NCBI GenBank assembly: GCA_023264815.1
Contig: JAHFUZ010000010.1
Coordinates: 1 to 64,000 of the forward strand
Direction of reading: 5' to 3'
Source: Arthrobacter sp.
GTDB lineage: Bacteria > Actinomycetota > Actinomycetes > Actinomycetales > Micrococcaceae
Length of the DNA: 64,000 nt
The translations under genes were made by a program, and so were the position numbers. Below the pieces are notes generated by a model. The model saw only the letters and a program-made list of their open reading frames with translations. It made no database searches and was not told where the DNA came from. Positions within the stretch are counted from its first letter, which is position 1. Each line of letters starts with the position of its first letter. Of this stretch, positions 35,042 through 46,319 are shown one piece after another.

Positions 35042-35989
35042 ATGGCCAAGTCCACCGCAGAAAACACCTATCTTCGACTCAAAACCGTGCTGGATGTCCT
35101 GACGGAAGGCACCTGGACCGGTGAGGCCCGCAACGCCGGTGAGGTCCTGGCGGAAGCCACGGCCCGCGTGCCGTTCAGCGATCACGAGGCGACCCTGCTC
35201 AGCGGCGGCATTCCCCGCGGCCACAAGACCCTCACCTCCGCCACGGCCAAGCTGGTGAAGGCCGGCTGGCTGGTTAAGGGCCGATCCGGCTGGACCATCA
35301 CCGAGGACGGCATGCGCGCCACCGTCGCCTTCGCTGACGCGGATTCCTTTGCGGGAGCGCTCGACGCCGGGACTCCCGTCCCAGCCGGTACTCCCGTTCC
35401 CGCTGCTCCCGCAGTGAAGAAGGCTCCCGCTAAGGTGGCTGCGGCCAGCAAGGCCACAGGCACCAAAACTGCTGCCGCTGCGTCCGCGGAGGCCCCCGCG
35501 AAAAAGGCACCTGCCAAGAAGGCGCCGGCGAAGAAGGCTGCCGAGGCTGTGGGCAAGGCCGCCAAACTGATCGAGGATGCGGTGGAGCCGGTGGTGAAGG
35601 CCGTCCGTTCACGCAAGGCTGCCGCTTCAAAGGCAAAGGCAGCCGCCGTTGCGGCGGAGCCGCTGGAAGGGCCGGACGAGGAGACCTTCCCGCAGCCCGA
35701 AGCCGTAGCCGTAGCCGGCGACTTCAACACGTTCCTGGGTGCCCCGGAGAACTGGGCCCCGCAGTATGATGAGTCGCAGATGGACTTCGACTTCGGCTCC
35801 CAGCTGTGGACCAAGAGCAGCGAACTGCCGGCCGGCTTCTACACCTTCAAGATCGCCCTGAACCGTTCGTGGAGCGAGAACTACGGCGCGTTCGGAACCT
35901 TCGACGGCCCCAACCACGAACTGCACCACAACGGCGGCACGGTCACCATCCGCTACAACCACCGGACGCGGGACATCACCATCAACTGA
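35042..35989 (+). CDS. Winged-helix / Lys-Ala-rich / X25-type starch-binding fusion
   Basis: A 315-residue protein of unusual build; ATG 35042 is preceded by AAGGGGAA. Residues ~1-95 look like a winged helix (LKTVLDVLTEGTWTGEARNA, then HKTLTSATAKLVKAGWLVKG and WTITEDGMRATVAF). Residues ~110-200 form a low-complexity KAPAKKA-rich linker resembling histone H1 tails. Residues ~215-315 match the X25/pullulanase-type carbohydrate-binding domain (VAVAGDFNTFLGAPENWAPQ, ELPAGFYTFKIALNRSWSEN, HNGGTVTIRYNHRTRDI). No signal peptide. It stands alone with its own promoter and terminator. A DNA-binding protein sensing a glucan would fit, but this is inference. Confidence 0.7.
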   Translation: MAKSTAENTYLRLKTVLDVLTEGTWTGEARNAGEVLAEATARVPFSDHEATLLSGGIPRGHKTLTSATAKLVKAGWLVKGRSGWTITEDGMRATVAFADADSFAGALDAGTPVPAGTPVPAAPAVKKAPAKVAAASKATGTKTAAAASAEAPAKKAPAKKAPAKKAAEAVGKAAKLIEDAVEPVVKAVRSRKAAASKAKAAAVAAEPLEGPDEETFPQPEAVAVAGDFNTFLGAPENWAPQYDESQMDFDFGSQLWTKSSELPAGFYTFKIALNRSWSENYGAFGTFDGPNHELHHNGGTVTIRYNHRTRDITIN

Positions 35990-36030
35990 CGTGCGCACTC
36001 TCTGGACAAAGCCTCCAGAGTAAAGCAATG

Positions 36031-36059
36031 TGGGAACCGGCTGCACTGGCCGGTTCCCA
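36031..36059 (+). terminator. Intrinsic terminator before YceI gene
   Basis: TGGGAACCGGC (36031-36041) pairs with GCCGGTTCCCA (36049-36059), 7-nt loop, then TGTTGTTTTCC. A second small hairpin CTCTGGA/TCCAGAG sits at 36000-36020. It ends the X25-fusion transcript. Confidence 0.85.
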
Positions 36060-36089
36060 TGTTGTTTTCCACACAAAGGAGATACCCAA

Positions 36090-36635
36090 GTGACCCTTCC
36101 CTCAGGCCTGACATCAGGCGTTTGGCTCCTGGACATGTCCCACAGCGAAATTGGCTTTACGGTCCGGCACGCAGGCATCAGCAAGGTCCGCGGCCGCTTC
36201 ACTGACGCCACGGCAGAGGCCCGGGTTGGCGATTCCCTGGCTGACGCCTCCCTGCACGCCACGGTCAAAACGGCCAGCTTCGAATCAGGCGACGCCAACC
36301 GCGACGGACATGTGAAAGGACCGGACTTCTTCGACGTGGAACAGTTCCCGGAAATGACCTTCCGCGCCACGTCCGTGGAGGGCGACGGTGAGGACTATAC
36401 GCTCACCGGAGACCTCACCATCCGCGGCGTCACCAGGCCGGTGGAGCTGGAAGTCGAATTCACCGGCGTGGCAGTGGACCCGTTCGGCGCCACCCGCGCC
36501 GGCTTCTCCGCGGAGTGCGAGATCAGCCGCAAGGAATTCGGCCTGACCTGGAACGCTGCCCTGGAAGCCGGCGGCCTGCTGGTCAGTGACAAGGTCAAGA
36601 TCAACGTCGAAGCTGCGCTGGTCAAGCAGGCCTGA
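36090..36635 (+). CDS. YceI-family lipid-binding protein
   Basis: A 181-residue protein from GTG 36090, with AAAGGAG ~9 nt upstream. The YceI beta-barrel pattern is complete: GVWLLDMSHSEIGFTVRHAG, TDATAEARVGDSLADASLHA, PEMTFRATSVEGDGEDYTLT, then ISRKEFGLTWN. YceI proteins bind isoprenoid lipids. No signal peptide is seen, so it is probably cytoplasmic, as usual in actinobacteria. The acylphosphatase gene starts 5 nt after the stop, so the two are likely co-transcribed. Confidence 0.9.
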   Translation: MTLPSGLTSGVWLLDMSHSEIGFTVRHAGISKVRGRFTDATAEARVGDSLADASLHATVKTASFESGDANRDGHVKGPDFFDVEQFPEMTFRATSVEGDGEDYTLTGDLTIRGVTRPVELEVEFTGVAVDPFGATRAGFSAECEISRKEFGLTWNAALEAGGLLVSDKVKINVEAALVKQA

Positions 36636-36640
36636 GTGCC

Positions 36641-36937
36641 ATGACCTCTGGAAGCCCGCAACGGGGCGATGTCCGGCTCTCTGCCCGCGTGTTCGGCGTG
36701 GTGCAGGGGGTCGGATTCCGTTTCTGGACCATGGGCAAGGCAGACGAACTCTCGCTCAGGGGCGTGGTGAAAAACCTCGACGACGGTTCGGTGTCCATTG
36801 TGGCCGAGGGCCCCGAGGAGCGGGTGCAGGAGCTCCTGGACTGGCTGAGGTCAGCCAACGCGCCCGGCCGCGTGGAACGCGTGGAAGAGTCCTTCTCCCC
36901 GGCCGAGGGTTCCTACCGGGATTTCAGGGCGCGCTGA
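36641..36937 (+). CDS. acyP: Acylphosphatase
   Basis: A 98-residue protein with the acylphosphatase motif RVFGVVQGVGFRFWT (catalytic R27) and GVVKNLDDGSVSIVAEG (N45). It hydrolyses carboxyl-phosphate bonds. It lies 5 nt after the YceI gene and its 3' end overlaps the convergent MFS gene by 14 nt. Confidence 0.93.
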   Translation: MTSGSPQRGDVRLSARVFGVVQGVGFRFWTMGKADELSLRGVVKNLDDGSVSIVAEGPEERVQELLDWLRSANAPGRVERVEESFSPAEGSYRDFRAR

Positions 36938-38159
36938 CGCGCTCCCGCGGCCCTGGCGGGTAGGCATGCCGCCGTCCGGTAAGGATCAGGACGAATGCGA
37001 CGACGGCGGGTACGGCGGCCGCTACGGGGATCAGCGCAGGTCCGGCCAGGGTCAGGGCGGCGGCGCCGAACATCGCTCCGACCGTGATGCCTACCTGGAT
37101 GGTCAGGACCGTCAGGCCGTTCGCGGCGTCCCGGAACTCTCCGCCCGCGCGGAGGATGGCTGACTGGTTGTAGATCCCCACGGCGCCGATGCCGGTGCCC
37201 CACACAAACATCAGGAGCAGGGCTGCCGGGAGGGCAAGGTCGCCGCCGGCCAGGTTTCCGATGGCCAGGCCAGGCAGTACCGTTCCCACCAGCGGGAGCA
37301 GCAACAGCGAGACCACCACGCCGCCCACGGTGAGGAGGTGCCAGCGCCGGGGCCTGGAATCCACTGTGATCCCGGCGATCCAGATGCCCACCAGGCCGGC
37401 AACACCGAGGACGCTGATGGACAGCGGAATGGTGAAATCGGGGAGCCGGACCTCGCGCAGGAACGGGGCGATGTACGTGAACAGGGCAAAGTGCGCCATC
37501 AGCATCAGTGGCCAGCCCACGGCGACGGTCTTGACGCCGGGCTGGCCAATTGCTTTCCGGAGCGACGGGTGCGGGGCATCGGGGATGCGGCGCACCGGGG
37601 GAAGCTGCCACACAGCAAGCAACGCGAGCACCACGCCGGAAGCTGCCAGGACCAGGAACGCCGCCCGCCAGCCGAGGACGTTGCCGAGGGCCGTGCCCAC
37701 GGGAGCGCCGATGGCTAGTCCCAGGCTGTTGCCGCTGAAGACGATGGCCAGGGCCTTGCCCACCTTGTGGGCGGGAACAATCCGGGCCACGAACGGCGCC
37801 ATGGCGGACCACAGCAGGCCGTGGGCGATGCCGCCCACCACCCGTGACCCCATGGCGGCGCCAAAGTCGGAAACGATCGCCACCAGCGCGTTGCTGGCGG
37901 CGAACGTGAGGATCAGGCCGATGAGCAGGAAGTGCCTGGGGATCCGGGCCAGCGCCATGGAAAGCGGGATCACGGTCACCACAATGATGGCCGCATAGCC
38001 CGCCGTCAGGTAGCCGGCCGTCGCTTCCGAGACTTTGAAGTCCGCGCTGATTTGCGGCAGCAGGCCGGACGGGAGAAGTTCGGTGGTGATGGCCGTGAAG
38101 CCGATGGCAGCGAGGACGATCAGTGCGCCGACAGGCAGCTTGTTGGTCTGGGATGTCAC
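36924..38159 (-). CDS. MFS transporter, DHA1 type (sugar-efflux/chloramphenicol-exporter like)
   Basis: A 411-residue, 12-helix exporter with GFTAITTELLPSGLLPQISA (helix 1), GSRVVGGIAHGLLWSAMAPF, and GNSLGLAIGAPVGTALGNVL. The ATTELLPxGLLPxIAxxxxVSxxxxG opening is typical of the AraJ/SotB/Cmx branch of MFS. Exported substrate unknown. Its start codon overlaps the end of the upstream 1253-residue gene by 4 nt (ATGA), so they share a transcript; no functional link is clear. Confidence 0.88.
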   Translation of the reverse strand: MTSQTNKLPVGALIVLAAIGFTAITTELLPSGLLPQISADFKVSEATAGYLTAGYAAIIVVTVIPLSMALARIPRHFLLIGLILTFAASNALVAIVSDFGAAMGSRVVGGIAHGLLWSAMAPFVARIVPAHKVGKALAIVFSGNSLGLAIGAPVGTALGNVLGWRAAFLVLAASGVVLALLAVWQLPPVRRIPDAPHPSLRKAIGQPGVKTVAVGWPLMLMAHFALFTYIAPFLREVRLPDFTIPLSISVLGVAGLVGIWIAGITVDSRPRRWHLLTVGGVVVSLLLLPLVGTVLPGLAIGNLAGGDLALPAALLLMFVWGTGIGAVGIYNQSAILRAGGEFRDAANGLTVLTIQVGITVGAMFGAAALTLAGPALIPVAAAVPAVVAFVLILTGRRHAYPPGPRERVSAP

Positions 38160-41100
38160 CTCCTGAACTTACCCTGTTGATGGCCACCTGAGCGTTGACG
38201 GCTACCCGGGCTGAGACCGATGAAGGCGCCAAGCTCCTCGAGTACCGCAGGTTTGGACGGCATGTAGTTGGTGAGTTCGGGTGAACGCACTATCACCGCA
38301 CGCCATTGCCCCCGCGACACAGCCACGTTGATCCGGTTCCGGTTGAGCAGGAACTCTGCACCGCGCGGCGCCTCGGCCACTGCGGAACAGGCCATGGAGA
38401 CCACCACCACCGGCGCCTCCTGGCCCTGGAACTTGTCCACGGTACCCACGCGGACGCCGGCCAGGCCTGCCAGCTGCAGGGACTGCCTGATCAGCTGGAC
38501 CTGGGCGTTGTACGCTGCCACCACCAGGACGTCCTCCGGAGTCAGCGCCCGCGCGGGTTTGTCACCACCGGGAAGCCACTTCAGCCCGATGTGCCGCTGC
38601 GCCTGCCTGACCACTTCGGCGGCTTCCTCCGGGGAGGACGTGGTGTTCCCGCTGTGGGCAACGAAGACTGTTTCGACGCCGGGCGGCAGCTCCGCCAGGC
38701 TCCGGCCCGACGCAGCCGGGGCTGAGTCGAGCTTGCCGTCATAGCTCAGGACAGACACGGCACGGCAGAGGTGGGGGTGCATGCGCCAGCTGTCGGCCAG
38801 GAAGTAGCCGAGGTTCTCCGGCAGCGTGGCATGGCCGGCCGCAAGCCAGCCCAAGGCCGATTCATCCACCGGCTCGGGGTGTGAACCCTGGGTGACCTGC
38901 GGCAGCTGCTGCGGATCCCCCAGGAGCAGGAGCCGCCTGGCTGCGCGGGCAACGGCCAGGGTGTTGGCCAGCGAAAACTGCCCGGCTTCGTCAATGACCA
39001 GCAGGTCCAGCGAGCCTGCAGGGACTGACTTGCCGGTCATGGTCCAGGCGGTGCCGCCCACCAGCGCGCCGCCGGGGGAGCCCAGGAGTGCTGCGACGTC
39101 GTCGTCCTTCTTCCGGTGCCACGGCACGGCAGGGTCGCCCACCACCTTTTTGGCGACTCGGGCAGGGTCCACTCCGGCCGATTCGATGGCCGTGCGCAGC
39201 ATGTTCTCCACCACGGCGTGCGATTGGCCCACCACGCCGATCTTCCAGCCCCGGGCCACGAGCCGGGCAATGACGTGGGAGCCCACGTAGGTTTTGCCCG
39301 TCCCGGGAGGCCCCTGAACGGCCAGGTAGGAGTGGTCGAGGTCCAGCAACGAGGCGGTGATGGCGGCGGCGTAGTCCGGCACGCCTGAGCCGCCGGCCTT
39401 AGTGCTGTTGGTTTCGACGGCGGCGGGTGCCGGCAGGCTCCGGAAACGCGGCGGCAGCTTGCGGAGGATGTCCACGCCGGGATGCTTGGGGAGTTCCGGT
39501 ACGGCGGCGCCCACTCGCTGTGCCAGTTCGGCCAGGGCGGCGTCGATGCTGGCGGTGCGGACCGGCTGGTCCTCGGTGAGAGCCACGGGGATGTGCGGAT
39601 ACGCGGGGACCTTGCCCGTTTCCTTTTCCTCGATGGTGATGATGCTCTGCCCTGGAATCCGGGGGTGGTCCTCCACCGCCGTGACCAGGGTGCCAAAGGT
39701 GAAGCCGCGGCCGGTGACGTTCCCGGCGGAGTCCTCCAGCCCGTCAGGGACCGGCGAATCGTAAACCCGGCACCACGTGCTGCCGGGTTTGAAGTCGGAA
39801 CCTTCGCTCATGGTGCCGGTCAGCCGCAGCGTACGGGTCTGCATACGGGCGGTGGGCTTGGCCAGTGCCCAGTTGGCCACCACCTCGGCGGTGTCCACGA
39901 CGAAAACGTTGCGGTGCTCGGCCCACTGGTCGATCTCGGATTCGGTGCGGTCGAAGTGCTCCCACCAGAACTGCTTCCGTTCGCGCCGGTGGTACCCGGT
40001 GGCGGCTGCCACCATGGCGATGGCTCGTTCGTCGTTGGTCCACGGCCTCGTGTCCGGGACCGTGGCCAGGTACTCCTTGAGCTTGATTTCCCCGGGTGTG
40101 GGCTCGGGTTCCGGGATGCCAGGAACTGGAGGCTGCAGCGGAACCGGTGTGACGTCGTCGTGCGTTCCCGTTGACCCGGCGCCCGAACCCCCGGCGTGGG
40201 TGGCCGTGGAACTGAGAGCCCGCAGCCCCAGCAGCCAGTCGCGGAGGCGGAGGGTTGAGAGGCAGTCGTACTCGTTGTAGTCGGAGATGGAGGCGAGGAT
40301 CCTGGCGGCTTCGGCGGAGTCGCCGCCGTCCCGGGCCGCGCAGTAGGCGGCATAAGCAACAACCGAGGCACCGGCGTCCTTCACGTCGCCCGAGCGAAGG
40401 TTGTCTCCCATGTACAGGGGCTCGAGCTTCTTGATGGAGTAGGACGGCTCGGAAATCCGGAGCGAATGCCGTGCCGTGGCGTAGAGATCCACCAACACCC
40501 CTTCACGGAGCCAGTTGTCCACGATGTCCTCGCCGGCCAGATGGCGGACCGAAAGGTTCCGCAGCGCCGATTTCTCGTACGCGGCGTAGTGGTAGACGTG
40601 CATGTCCGGGTACTGGGAACGGCGTTCCTCCACATAGGCCAGGAAGTCCAGGAAGGCCTGCCTTTCCCCGGACCGTGAGTGCGCCCAGAAGGGACGGAAC
40701 ACCGGTTTGCCTGCAGCAACCGCATCCAGGGCAACAGCCTGCCCGGCACGAGCGTCCTTGTCAGCGACAGATCCGGCAGATCCGGCAGGCGCCTCGATCA
40801 CACCGAAAAGATACTCCAGGCCCCACTGGCTGGTTGCCGGATCCTGCCAGAGCGGATCGCCCTCGAAATCGAAGAAGATGTCTCCCGGGCTGGGCGCCGG
40901 GATGCTGGCCAGGGCGTTCTCCGGCAGGACCTTGAACGTGACAGTGTGGGTTTCGCCGTCCTTGGTGAACGTGCGGGTACCGTCCGGCACGTCACGGCCC
41001 AGCTGCATCCGGGCCTGGTCGCGGAGCCTGGCCAGAGAACCCGTTGCGTTACCCGGCGGAAGGTCAGCCAAGGTGTCGATGGTGGTGATGCCGGCGGCGA

Positions 41101-41917
41101 TGAGCTTCTTGCGCCGGAGCATGCTCATGCCGCCCACCATCAGGAGGTCACGGTGGGCCTGGACCTGTTCGGCGCAATAGTTGCAGCGGCCGCAGCAGGT
41201 GATGCCGGCCTGTTGCCACTGCACCGCCGAGCCGCGTTCCCGGTGCGCAGCCGTCAGGTCCCGGAAACGGTCGCGGCGCTCGCGGAAGACGGGCAGCAGG
41301 TCGGGGAGGGAGTGGTGGCTGCGGACGTAATCCCCGTCCACCACGGCGCCCAGGACAAGGGTGACCCGGGGCGACGGCTCCACGCCCATCCGGATGAGCT
41401 GATCGCCGTAGGCAGCCAGCTGCAGCAGGGCGCCCACCTTGGCGTGCCGGGCGAGTTTGGTGTCCCACACCTCGTAGCGGCCCGGTTTCCCGGTTCCGGC
41501 GGCTTCGTTGACGATGAAGTCCGCATAGCCCAGGAACTCGCCGTCGAAGAAGGTCGCCTGGAAGACGACGTCAGCCCCGGCACTCAGGGCAAGCTCTGTT
41601 TCGGCCTGCTTGGCCTGCAGGCCTCCCCGGGTGGTGTCCCCACGGTCAAGGGAGTAGACGCCGGTGCCGCGGCCCGCATCCCAGGGGCCGTACTTGGCGA
41701 TCAGCCCGGCCAGGACCTTTGCCTCGTGCCTGTCGCCGAGCTTCCCGGCACGGAGCTGCATCTCGTCGTCGGGAAACTGGGCCTTGGGGGAGATGCCGAG
41801 TTTCTCGTCCAGGACACGGAGCGTGCGGTACTCGCACTCGCTGGCAGCCACGAGGTCGCTGGCGGAAAAAACCAGGTCCGGCGGGACGCCGTTGCCGGCA
41901 GGATCGAGCAGGAACAC
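38156..41917 (-). CDS. RecB-like nuclease / RNase H-like / SF1 helicase (TM0106 type)
   Basis: A 1253-residue multidomain protein; GTG 41917 follows GGGGAGG. Residues ~20-260 are a RecB-like PD-(D/E)xK nuclease (FLGYADFIVNEAA, YEVWDTKLARHAK) ending in a Cys cluster CCGRCNYCAEQ. Residues ~340-580 look like an RNase H-like DEDD exonuclease domain (DIFFDFEGDPLW, DMHVYHYAAYEKSALRNL). The C-terminal half is an SF1/Upf1-type helicase: Walker A VQGPPGTGKTYVGS (~869), LLVIDEAGQFSLANTLA (~974), GDPQQLPQV and VGTVDKFQGQEAPVVVVSM. The TM0106 family is widespread but poorly studied; DNA repair or defence are both plausible. The MFS gene downstream overlaps it. Confidence 0.85.
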   Translation of the reverse strand: MFLLDPAGNGVPPDLVFSASDLVAASECEYRTLRVLDEKLGISPKAQFPDDEMQLRAGKLGDRHEAKVLAGLIAKYGPWDAGRGTGVYSLDRGDTTRGGLQAKQAETELALSAGADVVFQATFFDGEFLGYADFIVNEAAGTGKPGRYEVWDTKLARHAKVGALLQLAAYGDQLIRMGVEPSPRVTLVLGAVVDGDYVRSHHSLPDLLPVFRERRDRFRDLTAAHRERGSAVQWQQAGITCCGRCNYCAEQVQAHRDLLMVGGMSMLRRKKLIAAGITTIDTLADLPPGNATGSLARLRDQARMQLGRDVPDGTRTFTKDGETHTVTFKVLPENALASIPAPSPGDIFFDFEGDPLWQDPATSQWGLEYLFGVIEAPAGSAGSVADKDARAGQAVALDAVAAGKPVFRPFWAHSRSGERQAFLDFLAYVEERRSQYPDMHVYHYAAYEKSALRNLSVRHLAGEDIVDNWLREGVLVDLYATARHSLRISEPSYSIKKLEPLYMGDNLRSGDVKDAGASVVAYAAYCAARDGGDSAEAARILASISDYNEYDCLSTLRLRDWLLGLRALSSTATHAGGSGAGSTGTHDDVTPVPLQPPVPGIPEPEPTPGEIKLKEYLATVPDTRPWTNDERAIAMVAAATGYHRRERKQFWWEHFDRTESEIDQWAEHRNVFVVDTAEVVANWALAKPTARMQTRTLRLTGTMSEGSDFKPGSTWCRVYDSPVPDGLEDSAGNVTGRGFTFGTLVTAVEDHPRIPGQSIITIEEKETGKVPAYPHIPVALTEDQPVRTASIDAALAELAQRVGAAVPELPKHPGVDILRKLPPRFRSLPAPAAVETNSTKAGGSGVPDYAAAITASLLDLDHSYLAVQGPPGTGKTYVGSHVIARLVARGWKIGVVGQSHAVVENMLRTAIESAGVDPARVAKKVVGDPAVPWHRKKDDDVAALLGSPGGALVGGTAWTMTGKSVPAGSLDLLVIDEAGQFSLANTLAVARAARRLLLLGDPQQLPQVTQGSHPEPVDESALGWLAAGHATLPENLGYFLADSWRMHPHLCRAVSVLSYDGKLDSAPAASGRSLAELPPGVETVFVAHSGNTTSSPEEAAEVVRQAQRHIGLKWLPGGDKPARALTPEDVLVVAAYNAQVQLIRQSLQLAGLAGVRVGTVDKFQGQEAPVVVVSMACSAVAEAPRGAEFLLNRNRINVAVSRGQWRAVIVRSPELTNYMPSKPAVLEELGAFIGLSPGSRQRSGGHQQGKFRR

Positions 41918-42105
41918 GGGGCCTCCCCATCGGGTTACCTGGCCACAAGACGGTTCCCCTGGCCATGAGGTGAATCTACCAACAGGGACTGACAGCGTGG
42001 GTCATGCCAGGCCGCCCGGGGCGGCCCGACGGGCAGGGAGTGACCCCGCGCTGCTTTGCGTCCCGGGCCGCGGACTGATGCTGCGCCGCTGGTTAGTGCC
42101 GCGGG

Positions 42106-43302
42106 TTAGTCCTGGACTGCGCGGACCTGGGCCTTGTCGTGCTCCGTGTGGGCGCTGCGAATGAGGTCCATGAACTCTGTCTCGTTCCGGATGAGCCGCT
42201 TGTACTTCTCCGGCAGCTTGCGGATCTGGTCTTCCTCGCGGACCATGCGGGCGAAAATTTTGTCGCGCTCGGCCATGTCCGTTTCGTAGTTGAGGTCCAG
42301 GTACTCGGTGGCGTGCCGCTTGGCGCCGGATACCGCATTCTTGGCCTTGCCCTTGGGGCTGAAGATGGACGCCAGGACGGTGACCACCAGAACGCCCAGG
42401 ATGACGGTCAGGGAAACCCCGGTGCTGACCTCCACCACACTGACGTGTTCGCCGTCGTTGATGAAGGGCAGCGTGTTCTCGTGCAGTGCGTGCAGGATCA
42501 GCTTCACGCCAATGAAGCCGAGGATGGCAGCAAGGCCGTAGGAGAGGAAAATGAGGCGGTCCAGCAGACCGTCGATGAGGAAGTACAGCTGCCGCAGGCC
42601 CATGAGGGAGAACGCAGTGGCCGTGAAAACAATGTAGACGTTCTGGGTGAGACCGAAGATGGCCGGGATGGAATCGAGGGCAAAGAGGATATCGGTGCCG
42701 CCGATGGCCACCATCACCAGGAGCATCGGCGTCAGGACGCGTTTGCCGTTTTCCGTGGTGAAGAGCTTGTCGCCGTCGTAGTGTTCCGACGCCGGCAGGA
42801 ACTTCTTGGCGAGGCGCACCACGAGGCCTTCGGATTCTTCCTCATGGTCGCCGGGCTTGAGCAGGTTGCCGGCCGTGATCAGCAGGATGAGCCCGAAGAT
42901 GTAGAACACCCAGGCGAAACTGTTGATCAGTGCTGCGCCCAGGAAGATAAAGGCGGTACGGGCGATCAGGGAGAAGACGATGCCGAACAGCAGTACTTTT
43001 TGCTGGTCCGCGCGGGGCACCCTGAAGCTTGCCATGATGATCAGGAAGACGAAGAGGTTGTCCACGGACAGCGCCTTCTCCGTGACATACCCGGCGAAGT
43101 ACTCCGTGCCCATCGTCGTGCCGCCAAACATCAGCACGCCCAGGCCGAAGAGCAGCGCGATGCCCACGTAAATGGAGGACCAGATGGCCGCTTCCTTCAA
43201 CGAGGGCGTGTGGGCTTTCCGGACATGGAAGAAGAAATCGAAGGCCAGCAGGCCCGCAATTCCCACGATGGTCAGGATCCAGACAAGGGAAGAAACTTCC
43301 AC
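42106..43302 (-). CDS. TerC/Alx-family membrane protein
   Basis: A 398-residue protein from GTG 43302, with AAAGG 8-9 nt upstream. It has about nine helices and the TerC hallmarks: EYFAGYVTEKALSVDNLFVF (acidic residues in helix), FGIVFSLIARTAFIFLGAAL and GGTDILFALDSIPAIFGLTQ. The C-terminal ~70 residues are a charged coil (AERDKIFARMVREEDQIRKL). TerC/Alx proteins take part in tellurite resistance and, better supported, Mn2+ export. I found no convincing yybP-ykoY riboswitch in the 235-bp leader. Confidence 0.9.
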   Translation of the reverse strand: MEVSSLVWILTIVGIAGLLAFDFFFHVRKAHTPSLKEAAIWSSIYVGIALLFGLGVLMFGGTTMGTEYFAGYVTEKALSVDNLFVFLIIMASFRVPRADQQKVLLFGIVFSLIARTAFIFLGAALINSFAWVFYIFGLILLITAGNLLKPGDHEEESEGLVVRLAKKFLPASEHYDGDKLFTTENGKRVLTPMLLVMVAIGGTDILFALDSIPAIFGLTQNVYIVFTATAFSLMGLRQLYFLIDGLLDRLIFLSYGLAAILGFIGVKLILHALHENTLPFINDGEHVSVVEVSTGVSLTVILGVLVVTVLASIFSPKGKAKNAVSGAKRHATEYLDLNYETDMAERDKIFARMVREEDQIRKLPEKYKRLIRNETEFMDLIRSAHTEHDKAQVRAVQD

Positions 43303-43537
43303 GGGGAGGGCCTTTCGTCGGAGTCTCCCTCCAGCGTACCTAAGGAGCTACAGCGATGGTGACCAGCCTGCGCGAGGCGGGGCCCGCCGTCGTCCGCTGT
43401 ATGACATCACCCGATCCATGCACCTGCGGGGTCCTCTCCCTTGACTTAGCCACCCCCCTCAACAAGGGTGGAATGAGACCCTTCCGCGCTGCGAAACCGG
43501 TGTGTGACGGGAAGTCCGGAATCAAGGAGAGTGCAAC

Positions 43538-45841
<2,304 letters not shown>

Positions 45842-45845
45842 GCCT

Positions 45846-45868
45846 CACCGGGCATCTATTGCCCGGTG
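45846..45868. terminator. Hairpin between YdeP and DUF6457 genes
   Basis: CACCGGGC (45846-45853) pairs with GCCCGGTG (45861-45868) over a 7-nt loop containing the stop codon of the minus-strand gene. A probable bidirectional terminator for convergent genes. Confidence 0.6.
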
Positions 45869-46185
45869 TCTGCCCACCCCTTGGCCGCCGGGCCGCCGTC
45901 GTGCCCGTCCTCGCAGAGCCGGAACGCGACGTCGGCAGCCTTGGAGATCGCCGCCGCGGACGCCGCCTTGGAGCCCTCACCGCCTGTACCGGCTTCGAGC
46001 CCCGCGGCGTAGCCCACCAGGAATGTGGTGATGGGGGCCGCCGCATGGATGACGGAGCCGGCGGACTTCCGGGCCAGGTCCAGGAGCAGTTCCTGGTCCA
46101 CGTCCAGGTCAAGGACCTGGAGTGCCTGGGCCAGACGGTGGGTCCACTGGTCCAGGACCTGGGCTTCGTCGTCGTTGACGGCCAT
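45856..46185 (-). CDS. DUF6457-domain protein
   Basis: A 109-residue soluble protein; ATG 46185 follows GAGGAGA. It reads VLDQWTHRLAQALQVLDLDV, then LLLDLARKSAGSVIHAAAPI and TTFLVGYAAGLEAGTGGEG, matching the DUF6457 domain, which also occurs fused to MobA-type molybdopterin-guanine dinucleotide enzymes in actinobacteria. The neighbouring molybdoenzyme gene supports a role in cofactor supply or enzyme maturation, by inference. Confidence 0.78.
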   Translation of the reverse strand: MAVNDDEAQVLDQWTHRLAQALQVLDLDVDQELLLDLARKSAGSVIHAAAPITTFLVGYAAGLEAGTGGEGSKAASAAAISKAADVAFRLCEDGHDGGPAAKGWADTGQ

Positions 46186-46319
46186 GTTCTCTCCTCTGGG
46201 TGGGAGGGCATAGGCGGGAAATCCTTGCCCGGTGCCCACGACACTACAAGCATTGGCGGGCTAAGTCACCGGTATTCCGGCGTTCTTGACACTCTTCCCC
46301 GCCCTGAGGAATATCAAAG

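Noticed and set aside
36000-36020. Small hairpin CTCTGGA/TCCAGAG as main terminator
   Set aside because: It lies directly before a much stronger hairpin with a T-rich tail, which better explains termination.
43303-43537. yybP-ykoY manganese riboswitch before TerC gene
   Set aside because: TerC/Alx genes can carry this switch, but no GGGGAGUA-like core plus second conserved loop is visible.
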